This document shows, piece after piece, positions 54,031 through 64,000 of a DNA stretch of 64,000 bases. The stretch is from Astragalus membranaceus (lineage: Eukaryota > Streptophyta > Magnoliopsida > Fabales > Fabaceae). Made by a program: the position numbers and the translations under genes. A model generated the notes under the pieces. The model saw only the letters and a list, made by a program, of their open reading frames with translations. It made no database searches and was not told the origin of the DNA. Every line of letters begins with the position of its first letter. Position 1 is the first letter of the stretch. The DNA lies in NCBI GenBank assembly GCA_039519185.1, contig CM076849.1:57609087-57673086 (forward strand), written 5' to 3'.

Positions 54031-57000
54031 TGTAGCGACCGAAAAATCCGGGTGAGGATTCCTCGAAGGTTCAAAAATGAAGCCGCCACCAAAGTTTAGT
54101 TTAAGGGCAAACATTGGAAAATCCCTTTTGGAATGGATAAGGGTCCTTGAGACCAGATAAGGGCTCGGGAGTCGGTTATGCGTGAGAAAGGTATTAGCAC
54201 CCCACGACATCCTTCCTAAGGAAGGTTACCTGCTAACTAGTTGTAGGAAAGAATATTAATTTTGTAAATGTTTATTTTACCCTTTTATTATGAATTGAAA
54301 AGAAAAAAGAAAAAGAAAAGACTTGATATTTTTTGAATTGAAGAAAAGGATTATTTAGGAAAAGACTAAAAAGGTTTTTTATTAGTGCAATTGACAGATG
54401 TGCGCCCCCATCTGCTCCTACGTATCTCTTGGTAGAGAATCAAATCACACGTAGTTCTTGGGTAAAAAGGTTTGTTGGTTGGTATTTTTTAATATAGGGA
54501 TCTTAGGACTTCTGAGTGATCAGTTCATTTGTCCTAAAACGTTGACTAACCTGACTATACGGTCGGCTTAGTCCCCTACTTTGTGAAAATGGGGTTTTTG
54601 AAGTTTGGAAGATAATTTGAAATGTGTTGGTTTGATTTTATTGGAATAGGGGTTTTAGGACTCTTGATCCGTACGGTTCATTCGTCTTAGAACACTGACT
54701 AACCCGACTGTACAGTCGACTTAATCCCCTATTTTGAAAATTTGATTTATGGAATGAAATGTGTTTGTATTTATTTTAATTTAGAATTTTGTCTTAAATA
54801 GGGATTTTAGGGCATGATCCGTAACGGTTCATTAGTGACCTAAAAAGCAGACTAACCCGACTGTACAGTCGACTTAGTCCCCTATTTATATTTTTTGAAC
54901 ATGAAATATCTATCTATTTATTTTTATATGTTTATGTGAAAGAAATTATTTTTTGGAAAGAAATAAATAGAAAAAACGAAAAGGGGCTGCATTAATAAAA
55001 CAGGGGTGCAGTTAGAGCAGATGGCTGTATTATTAAACAGGGAGGTGTGAAAAGCAGAAGCCCAGTCCACGTTATTCGGGTTATGGGTTGGTCACCTACG
55101 AAGCTGGGCTCGTGCACAGGGGGGTCGTATGAAGTACACGCTGGGGGTGTTAATAGTATTGAGTTAAAGGAAAAGACGAAAATGACCCTAAATGTCCACA
55201 CTATATAAGGCAACCTAAAAAAAACCTAAACCTAATTTCTTTCCCTCTCACGCTCCAGCTGCTGCGCCGTTTCAAACCCCATTTTCGAACCCTAATTCCT
55301 TCACTCCCCCAATCTCTCCTCCACCCTAAACCGATGCCGTACTCAGCAGAAGATGCAGAGAGAGAGAGGGAGGGCTTGTGAAGGTTACGGTTGGGAGCAA
55401 AAAAGCGAGGTCTCAGAGAGAGAGAGAGAGAAGGGGGACGAAGGAAGTGAGAGAAAGAAAGGAAAGTGATTTACGAAGGAGAGAGGAGCTTCGCGAAAAA
55501 GGGAGAAGACGACGGTGAGATCGCCGGAGAAGAGAAGCCTGCGACGGGGCGATGGAAGGCCGGTGATGGCGTAAATGGGGAGGAGGCCCTAACGGTGGTC
55601 TTGGGAACCAACCACCGTACACGGTGGCCGGAGGTTTGCTTCTGCTCTCTCTTTTTTCTATTGTGTTTCTGTTTTCGTTTTTTTTTCTCCTACTCTTTCT
55701 TTCTTATTTTTGATGTTTTTTTTTTGCTGTTTCTGTGGGCGGTTCTTGGTGCGGTGGCGGAACGCAAAACGACGACGCGGAGGAGCGCGGCGGCCACGCC
55801 TCACGGCGATGACCTCCGCCGGTAATGGCGGTCGGAAACTGGGTAAGTTTTTCCTATTTTTCACTTTTTGATTTCCTGTTCTGATCTCTGTTGCATCTGT
55901 TTCTGGATTTCTTTGTATTTGCGGTTCCAAACCTTTAAACTTAAATTTTCACAACTAAACCTATTTGATTTTATCCCTAATCCGAGTTTTCATAAACCCT
56001 AAATCCTAATTTTAAAACTGATTACTCAACTTTTGGTCAAATTAAATCTAAGCCTAATATTTCTAACTACAAGGGAGCTGTTTGTCGTACCCTGGTTATT
56101 CCATTCATGATGCAGATTAATTTTTCTAAACCTAATATTAAAAAACCTAGTTAGTTCCTAAAATTTTTTACATCTAAGAAACCAAAGCATATGAAGAAAT
56201 ATTACAGATCATACTTATGTGATGCTATATGTACAAATTATGAACATCTCAAAAAACTAAAACATTACGAATTAAACATCTGCACCTACATGTTTCTTTT
56301 TGTATTTTCAGATTTTACATGATAGATAGGAAATACCGACCTGTATTCCAGCTTCTGGACTTCTCACTATTATCGCCTATTGCCGTTAACCACTGCTACT
56401 GTTATCCTGGCTGCTCCTGCTACTTCTGTTTCTGAATTTTCAGAGTTTTGTGATTAGGGTTTCAATGTGAAAACCCTAATCTTTGGTTCTGAAATTCTCT
56501 CTGATTTTTTGTCTATCTCCCTCCGTCCTTTCTCTCTGGACTGAGCTTGTTTATATAGGTAAAAAATTAGGGTTTTCTGCTGATCCTTCTCCATTTCTTT
56601 CCATTTTCAGGTATTTGGACTTGTTGAGAAAACTTGCTCAGCAAGAACAGGCCCAAGGAAGCGAGGAAGCTGCTGTTTTATGTATTTATTTTCGTTTTTG
56701 ATCTTTTTTTGTATTTTTGGTTATTTTTGGTTTTGTATTTTTTTTTAATTAATTTTGATTTTTTGGATTATTGTAAACATTTGTAAATTAATTTTTATTG
56801 ATTTTTTTTTTGATTATATTTGTTATGGACAGATTCACTGTTTGTTTTTCTTTGGGTCAAAAATGAAAGAGAATGATTAAATTGGGCCAAGCCCAATCAA
56901 AACTAAACGTAGGCCCAATTTAGACAAATGACTGAAATAAGGCCCAATTAGAACAAATTTCAAGATCAGGTCCAATCTAGCCACATGTCCATTTAGGCAA

Positions 57001-57219
57001 ACATTAGACATAAGCCCATTTATTTAAAAAACTGGTTTGAAACGCTAAGCGTAAGCCCAATTAGGCAAGCTAACAAAATTAGGCCCAAAAGGTTGGGCAT
57101 AGGCCCAATCGGACAAACCGGTTCGAATTAAATGCAAAACAGTGTTCGAAACCCATGAGCTTGTGATACGAGACTAAAACGAGTACGATAAAAAGATCGG
57201 GCAAAATTGGGGTATAACA
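54031..57219 (-). repeat. Element D 3' LTR (3189 bp)
   Basis: On the + strand TGTAGCGACCGAAAAATCC ... GGGGTATAACA; the reverse complement begins TGTTATACCCCAATTTTG, as in A. Three repeats of ACTAACCCGACTGTACAGTCGACTTA-type sequence lie at about 54544, 54706 and 54853. GC-rich stretch at 55490-55830. About eight GGCCCA/AGCCCA motifs at 56880-57110. Short open frames inside are not supported as genes. Confidence 0.9.
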
Positions 57220-57232
57220 GCTGCCCCTCTTT
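57220..57232 (-). other. Polypurine tract of element D
   Basis: Minus-strand AAAGAGGGGCAGC next to the LTR, identical to A and B. Confidence 0.85.
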
Positions 57233-58634
57233 ATTTATATTTTACTAGAAAAAGTGAATGATTTTCAGCTATTCGTAGTAGAAATAAAAATAAAGATAGA
57301 ATAGACTTTAATTTTGTCCGATGAGTTAGGGAAAGGAGGGACGATTAACACTTGGTGTGTTAACCAGAACAAATAAAATAAATGATCACTGGGGATCTGG
57401 CGGAGCACTGGGGTTCTAAAAGAGCACTTGGGCTCTAAGGGAGTACTGGGGCTCCAAGGGGGTTGCCTAAACCCTAAAGGACCAATTGGGGTCCGAAAGT
57501 GCACTGGGGCTTTGAAGGACTGCCGGGGTCCGAGGGTGGCCTTTTTCGAGCGGCCGCTAATAAGATCAGGTCTAGAACTGATCACGAATGACGTCCACTA
57601 TGTCTTTGGCTGACACAGCTAGTCTGAATGGCCTGGGGCCGGATGATCCGTCGGTGCTCGATGCCGACGTGCGATCTGGATTGGATGACCGTTGGAGGTC
57701 TAAGGAGCGCTGGGGCTCGCGGTGTTAACATTACGATCTGGTTTGCTGAGTTAAGGTCAGCACTTATCGTGTTTAAAAAATAAATAAAAACAAACTGAAA
57801 GGGTCGACACTTGAGGTCGGTATGCAACATGTGTTATGCATATGACATGCATGCAATGTATGCCTCTGTAATGATTAATGCTGAGTGGGATGAAATATGG
57901 AATGGTTTGTTCCTGCTTTCTTTTTTCATTTTTCATTTTTTTTTTGCTTCTTGCTTTTCTTTTTGGCTTTCTTTTTACTGGTCTCATCAACTCGCGGGAC
58001 TTTCGGTGTGAGATATGAGGACTGCCCCGAGTAATGGCGTTGCCAGATTGGAGCACAAGCTTTTATGATTCTTTGTTTGAAGTGATCGTGCACGTATTTG
58101 TCCTTTTGCAAGTTTTATTTATGAGAGATTATCTCCTTTCCGTAATTTTCAGAAATTTCGTAATAATTGTAATGCTTTTGATTATGCACATGCTTTGCAA
58201 TTCAGTATCATGTATCATAAAACATCATTTTAAAGTGGATTGGAAACAAGGGAACAAAGCAAGTGTTTAATATTCAAATGGAGGTCGAGTGTGCAGAAGG
58301 TCACACTGACCGGAAATTACATTGAGAGTTTTTAAACTAAAAAAGAAAGAAAAAGGAAGAGCAGATCCCTTGATTGTTTGCATCTTTGGAGTAACGACGT
58401 CAATCACCCATACACATAAACTTGACCACTCATCAATCAACTTCCAGAGGCGTGAACTGCCTTAGTATCTGTTCAAAGTCCAACTTTCTGACCCTAATTT
58501 TTGCCTGGATCGCTCTTTAGAGTTTTCAATCCATCGGGTCGCTCTAATTTTTGCCTAGGCCGCCCTTTTGGGTTTTCGACCTAGCGAGCTCATTTTTGCT
58601 TGGATCATCTTTCTCTTTTTTTCATATATTTCTT
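57233..58634 (-). other. Element D 3' untranslated region with conserved structures and a 20-bp repeat
   Basis: No coding frame. Palindrome GATCAG...CTGATC (57564-57583, centre TCTAGA) and hairpin ATGTC 57600-57604/GACAC 57612-57616 correspond to those of A and B. Twin hairpins are at 58506-58533 (inner CTC 58513/GAG 58520) and 58555-58584 (inner CCC 58563/GGG 58570). At 57380-57540 a degenerate 19-20-bp unit (AGCACTGGGGCTCTAAGGG-like) recurs about eight times; A and B lack it. Confidence 0.65.
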
Positions 58635-61600
58635 TTAGGAATAGTACTTCTTGACTGCATCTGAGTTCACTGGGAGTGGGAGGTCATCACCATCCATTTT
58701 TGTGAGGATTAATGCCCCTCCAGAGAATGCTTTCTTCACCACATATGGTCCTTCATAATTAGGGGTCCATTTCCCCCGGGAATCTTTCTGGATAGGCAGG
58801 ATTTTCTTGAGCACTAGGTCTCCCTCTTGAAACTGTCGAGGACGGACGTTCTTCTCGAAAGCTTTCCTCATTCTTTGCTGGTACAACTGCCCATGGCACA
58901 GAGCGACTACTCTCTTTTCTTCAATGAGATTCAACTGATCGAGACGAGCTTGAACCCATTCCGCTTCTTCTAACTTTGTTTCCATCAGCACTCGTAGAGA
59001 GGGTATTTCAACTTCGATGGGAAGAACTGCTTCCATCCCATATACTAGCGAAAATGGAGTTGCCCCTGTTGACGTGCGAACTGAGGTTCGGTATCCGTGC
59101 AGTGCGAAGGGAAGCATTTCATGCCAATCCTTGAATGTCACTACCATTTTTTGCACGATCTTCTTTATATTCTTGTTTGCCGCTTCGACCGCCCCATTCA
59201 TCTTTGGACGGTATGGAGAAGAGTTATAGTGTTGAATTTTGAAATCCTCACACAACTCTTTCATCATCTTGTTATTCATATTGGTCCCGTTATCTGTGAT
59301 GATCTTATTTGGAAGGCCGTAACGGCAGACCAAGTCCCTTTTTATGAACTTGACGACCACAGATTTCGTTACACTGGTATAAGAAGCGGCTTCGACCCAC
59401 TTGGTGAAATAGTCGATGGCAACCAGGATGAAGCGATGACCGTTCGATGCTTTAGGTTCGATAGGACCAATGACATCCATGCCCCACATTGAGAACGGCC
59501 ATGGTGCTGCTAAAACGTTCAAAGAAACGGGCGGCACATGAATGTTATTGGCATAGATTTGACATTTGTGACACTTCCTCACATAGCTAAAGCAATCGGC
59601 TTCCATTGACAACCAGTAGTAGCCAGCCCTCAAGATCTTTCTTGCCATTGTATGCCCATTGGAATGGGTGCCGAACGAGCCTTCGTGGACGTCTTTCATA
59701 ATCCTTTCTGCTTCCTCTTTTGCCACACATCGGAGGAGGACCATATCGTGATTTCTTTTATAAAGTACTTCCCCATTTAGAAAGAAACCCATTGACAATC
59801 TCCTGAGCGTTCTTTTATCATTCTCTGTGGCACCAGTAGGGTATTCTCTGTTCATTATATACTGCTTGATGTCGTAATACCAAGGTTTACTGTCAGGTTC
59901 TTCTTCAATTTCCATACAATGATGTGCTGGCAAATCTCGATGTTGAATTCGGATGAGTGTCAGACTCTTATTGTCATTGATATTGAACATTGACGACAAA
60001 GTTGCTAAGGCGTCTGCCAATTGATTTTCTTCACGAGGGAAATGGTGGAAAGTGATCTCGTCAAACTGTTCGATCATCTTTTGGACGTGATCACGATAGG
60101 GGATCAACTTGGAATCTCTGGTCTCCCAGTCACCTTTTATTTGATAGATGACCAAGGCCGAGTCTCCATATACGTCGAGTCTCTTAACCTTCCACTCGAG
60201 GGCCGCTTGGATACCCAGAATACATGCTTCATATTCTGCGATGTTGTTGGTGCAATAGAAACTCAATCTAGCAGTACACGGTATGAAGCGGTTATCTGGG
60301 GAAATCAATACAGCTCCGACCCCATGCCCCCATAGATTGGAAGCGCCATCAAATGACATTCTCCACCTTTCGTCGCCTGGAGACTTTCCTTCTCCGAATA
60401 GAGCCATTATATCTTCATCGGGGAAATCGCATTGCATTGATCGGTAATCCTCAATGGGTTGGTGTGCCAAGTATTCAGCCAATGCACTACCTTTGATCGC
60501 TTTTTGAGTGACGTACAGGATGTCGTATTCAGATAGCAACATTTGCCAGCGAGCAATTCTCCCTGTGAGTGCGGGTTTTTCGAAGATGTATTTGATTGGA
60601 TCCATTTTAGATACCAACCAAGTAGTATGGCTTAGCATACACTGCCTCAGACGGCGTGTAGCCCAGGCCAAAGCACAACACGTTTTTTCCAACAACGAGT
60701 ATCTTGTCTCGCATTCAGTGAACTTCTTGCTGAGATAGTAAATGGCATGCTCCTTCCTTCCGGACTCGTCATGTTGCCCCAGCACACAACCCATTGATTT
60801 GTCTAGCACTGTTAGGTACAAAATGAGAGGTCTGCCGGATACAGGCGGCATTAGGACTGGTGGATTTTGGAGATACCTCTTGATCTTCCCAAAGGCTTCT
60901 TGGCAGTTATCGTTCCACTTTGCCTCTTGGTTCTTGCACAATAATTTGAAGATAGGCTCACAGGTGGATGTTAATTGGGATATGAATCTGGAAATGTAAT
61001 TCAATCTTCCCAAGAATCCACGAACCTCTTTCTCGGTTTTTGGCGTCGGCATTTCAAGAATTGCTCGTACCTTGGCTGGATCTACCTCTATTCCCCTTTG
61101 ACTGACTATGAAACCCAAGAGCTTTCCTGATTTTACACCGAAAGTGCATTTGGCAGGATTTAATCTGAGTTTGAACTTCCTTAGACGTTCGAAGAGTTTT
61201 TGCAGATTAACGACATGTTCTTCCTCAGTCTTGGATTTTGCAATCATATCATCCACGTAGACCTCTATTTCTTTATGCATCATATCATGGAATAATGCTA
61301 CCATTGCCCTTTGGTAAGTTGCACCAGCATTCTTCAGTCCGAATGGCATTACTTTGTAACAGAATGTACCCCAGAGGGTGATGAAGGTGGTTTTCTCCAT
61401 ATCCTCAGGGGCCATCTTGATTTGGTTATATCCGGAATACCCATCCATGAAGGAGAATAGAGAGTGTTGTGCTGTGCTGTCTACCAGGACATCAATGTGA
61501 GGCAAAGGAAAATCATCTTTAGGGCTGGCTCTGTTCAAATCTCGATAATCGACACACATTCGAACCTTCCCATCTTTCTTTGGAACTGGAACAATGTTGG

Positions 61601-62085
61601 CGACCCATTGAGGGTATTTGACTACTGCTAAGAATCCAGCATCGAATTGCTTCTTAACCTCGTCCCGGATTTTCATTGACATATCCGGCTTCATTCTTCT
61701 TAATTTCTGTTTCACCGGTGGGCATTCGGGTTTCACTGGTAGTTTGTGTTCAACTATGTCGGTGTCTAGTCCGGGCATGTCTTGATATGTCCATGCAAAA
61801 ATGTCGACATATTCGAACAAAAGTCGTACCGGTTTCTCCCGTTCGCTGTCTTTCATTGTGGTGCCGATCTTGACCTCTCTCTTGTCTTCTTCTGTGCCCA
61901 AGTTAATTGTTTCGGTCGATTCCTCGTGGGGCTGGATCACCTTATTCTCTTGTTCCATCATTCTCATCAACTCTGGAGGGGTTTCCCAGTTATCTTCAAT
62001 ATCTTCCTCAGTTTGATTAATAGGGTGGTCAAAGTTACAGCATGAGTTATCGGCGTCGTTATTTTCAAAGGTAATTTTTTTAGAT
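58635..62085 (-). CDS. pol: Element D Pol: RT, RNase H, archaeal-type RNase H, integrase (open frame intact)
   Basis: Uninterrupted frame from at least 62180 to TAG at 58635-58637; the exon by homology starts at 62085. Acidic linker (DNWETPPELMRMMEQEN), RT (VPKKDGKVRMCVDYRDLN, LWGTFCYKVMPFGLKNAG, YVDDMIAKS), connection RNase H (HAIYYLSKKFTECETRYSLL), second RNase H (SFDGASNLWGHGVGAVL, NIAEYEACILGI, ENQLADALA), integrase (HSNGHTMARKIL, GMDVIGP, ITDNGTN, VEAANKN). No stop or frameshift is visible, and all catalytic motifs are present. It is the only potentially functional Pol here, but expression would need the upstream splice, whose acceptor looks mutated. Confidence 0.92.
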
Positions 62086-62285
62086 TTGTATTTAGCGAAA
62101 TTGACGGAATAAATGAAAACGAATAAAAGAAAAAACCAAAGCAAATGAAAAGGAAAGTGGAAATTCATTGGAGAACTCAAAATAACGTTTCATTAATGAT
62201 GATACTGAAAAGAAAACATGTGTGCCCTAATGAAATGTCCTAAGGCCTTGGGCAGAGCCAAAGGATTGCATTACAGGAAGATTAC
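62086..62285 (-). other. Pro/RT intron of element D (200 nt) with a probably lost acceptor
   Basis: Donor AAA|GTAATC at 62285 is kept, and TAA 62282-62284 overlaps it. At the position of the AATGCAG|ATCT acceptor in A and B, D reads AATACAA|ATCT: AG is AA. Downstream coding would still be in phase. The 26-nt block at 62238-62263 is identical to A and B. Other AG dinucleotides might serve, but none is obvious. Confidence 0.65.
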
Positions 62286-64000
62286 TTTGGACTAAAAACT
62301 ACGGGGAAGTCAACAATCTCCCAATTATTAAGCCTTTCACTTGCAGGACAAGGGCGCACAAGGCTGGCGACGCCATCTCCGGCATTTAGATCCTCTTCAA
62401 TGGCTGCAATCTGATTTGGATTCAGCATTCCCGCGCTCCGAAAGTTTAACTTGATGTCGCGGATGATGATTTTCTTCATGCTTTCCTCTCTACCTTCAAG
62501 CTTGGCTATCCTCCGCTCCTTCTTTTCCTCAGCTATTCTTCTCTTGTCAGCACGACCAGGCCAGTGTCCTATCCCATGTCTGTCCTTGTTTCCCTGCAAT
62601 TGTATCGGGGTCAGTATCCCTTGTTCAGTCCTCCCTAAACCGCTTCCAGTTTGGTAACCTTTGCCTATCATGACTTTAGCAACCATTAAGGCAGCCTTGG
62701 ACAATTTAGGCTTCAATGGAAGGACTTCTCCCTTCACGGAGGTGGCATTTGCAATTTCTAATGCTTGGAAGGCAGTCTCGAGCGATTCTTCGGCAGCCTC
62801 AATACAGCGGGCAGCAGACGACCTATTCACTAGCATTTCTTCTTCACCAAAAATAACTACTAGCTTGTTGTTCACTATGAACTTGAGCCTCTGATGTAGA
62901 GAGGAGGGAACAGCCCCGACAGAATGTATCCATGGTCTCCCCAAAAGAAAACTGTAAGATGGATTGATATCCATTATTTGGAAAGTCACCACGAAGACTT
63001 CTGGACCTACCTGTACAGGTAACTCCATCTCTCCGACGACCTCTCTTCTTGATCCATCAAAGGCCCTGACCAATATAGAGCTGGGTCTCATATATGAACA
63101 ATCCACATGCAACTTTTCCATGGTCGACTTGGGTAACACATTCAAGGACGATCCATTGTCAATGAGCACTCGAGCAAGTGAGTACTCTCCACATTTCACG
63201 GAGATGTGTAAAGCCCTGTTGTGCCCTCTCCCTTCGGCCGGAATCTCGTCATCAGTAAAAGTGAGGTAGTTGCTTGCAACAATGTTCCCAACGATCCCAT
63301 CAAACTGACCCACTGTGATATCATGAGTGACATAGGCCTCGTTCAATACCTTCATCAATGCCGCACGATGAGCTTCTGAGCTGAGCAATAATGATAACAG
63401 GGATATCTTAGCAGGGGTCTGATTCAGCTGGTCAACCACCTTATACTCACTCTGCCTCATAAGCTTTAAGAATTCACCGGCTTCCTGTTCAGACAGTGTC
63501 CTTTGGCCTGCATTCTTATCAACAGGTTCTACTTCTTTGTCTTTACCCTTGCGGGTTCTTTCTTCTTCTTCTCTTGTTTTCCCTCCACCGAGTCTTTCAG
63601 AGGCATAGATACGCCCGCTACGAGTCATTCCACTAACCCCTGAGATGTTAATGACGTCAGGGCTGTTCTGAGGACCTTTCACTTGGACTTTCGCACTGTA
63701 ATTCCAGGGGACTGCTTTGGTGTCCCTGTAGGGGAAGGGAGCAGGCACTTGGATAGTGATTGGTTTAGGTGTACCCAGGAACGACTTCGAGTCCTTAGTG
63801 TAGCGGATCTCTAGCGGCTTCCGGGTATCCTTGTCCTGGCCATTGCTCGATAGGATGGTTGACACTTGGTCCTCCCTCTTTTGAAATCCCACTTGTACAT
63901 GTCGGTCCAGCAGATCTTGAAGGACTGGATTGAACGCTTCGCATGTCCCGGCACAGCGAGGGTTGGTACATAAATCTTTTCCGGCGCGTCCCTTCATAAC
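62286..64000 (-). CDS. pro: Element D protease region with G-patch domain (partial at the window edge)
   Basis: Open frame through the window edge. The ATG at 63997 aligns inside the coding region of A and B, so it is not the true start. Block FLKLMRQSEYKVVDQLNQTP; protease active site RVLIDNGSSLNVLP with the Asp codon at 63158-63160; SFLLGRPWIHSVGA; G-patch segment GYQTGSGLGRTEQG ... RHGIGHWP; basic tail KRRIAEEKKERR. Protease would cut Gag-Pol in the particle. Ends at TAA overlapping the intron donor. Confidence 0.88.

Larger units (their letters stand above)
54031..64000 (-). mobile_element. Element D: Ogre-like retrotransposon, minus strand, runs off the right edge
   Basis: 3' LTR, polypurine tract, 3' untranslated region, an intact pol frame, intron remnant and most of protease are present; gag, ORF1 and 5' LTR must lie beyond 64000. 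It belongs to a different subfamily from A and B: its LTR body and protease differ much, while the end of pol is nearly identical to B. It sits in the 3' LTR of C, so it is the youngest layer of the nest. Confidence 0.9.

Overview
The window is plant nuclear DNA made almost entirely of nested transposable elements; I see no intact host gene. Three elements (A, B, D) have the layout of the Ogre group of the Ty3/gypsy Tat clade: an extra ORF1 before gag, a protease with an IDNGSS active site, an intron between protease and reverse transcriptase, two RNase H domains, and 2.6-3.2 kb LTRs starting TGTTATACCCC or TGTCATACCCC. A fourth (C) is a chromovirus of Tekay/Del type. Spliceosomal intron borders, FAR1-related and 14-3-3 gene fragments and a CACTA transposon point to a eudicot. 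Abundant Ogre-type elements favour a legume, but that is inference.

Layout. 1-259: end of a reverse-oriented Ogre-like LTR. 396-18220: element A (+), complete with two LTRs but broken by two nonsense codons and two frameshifts. 18221-19660: a decayed FAR1-related (FRS/MULE) gene. About 20280-26775: LTR end and gag remnant of another gypsy element, split by a 4.4-kb CACTA element (22123-26551, AGA target-site duplication) that carries fragments of at least three, probably four, host genes. 26778-27178: about 133 GAA triplets. 27341-27661: a transposon-domain fragment cut by element B. 27663-45614: element B (-), whose 5' LTR is interrupted at 45615 by element C (+), whose 3' LTR is in turn interrupted at 54031 by element D (-), which runs off the right edge. 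The missing ends of D, C and B and of the fragment under B should follow, in that order, beyond base 64000.

How the parts work. In the Ogre-like elements, Gag-Pro is read from unspliced RNA. The protease frame stops at a TAA that overlaps the intron's GT donor, and removing a 200-208-nt intron joins protease in frame to RT-RNase H-aRNase H-integrase. D has an intact 1181-codon pol frame but appears to have lost the acceptor AG. Comparing the three Ogre copies shows non-coding sequence more conserved than nearby coding sequence: an identical 26-nt block inside the intron, twin hairpins just after pol with base-pair exchange, and a second hairpin/palindrome pair near the polypurine tract. In A, ORF1 is bracketed by inverted repeats. 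These are the best candidates for undescribed biology here. LTR mismatch counts by eye (A about 1%, B about 0.6%, C about 0.5%) fit the nesting order B then C and suggest recent insertion.
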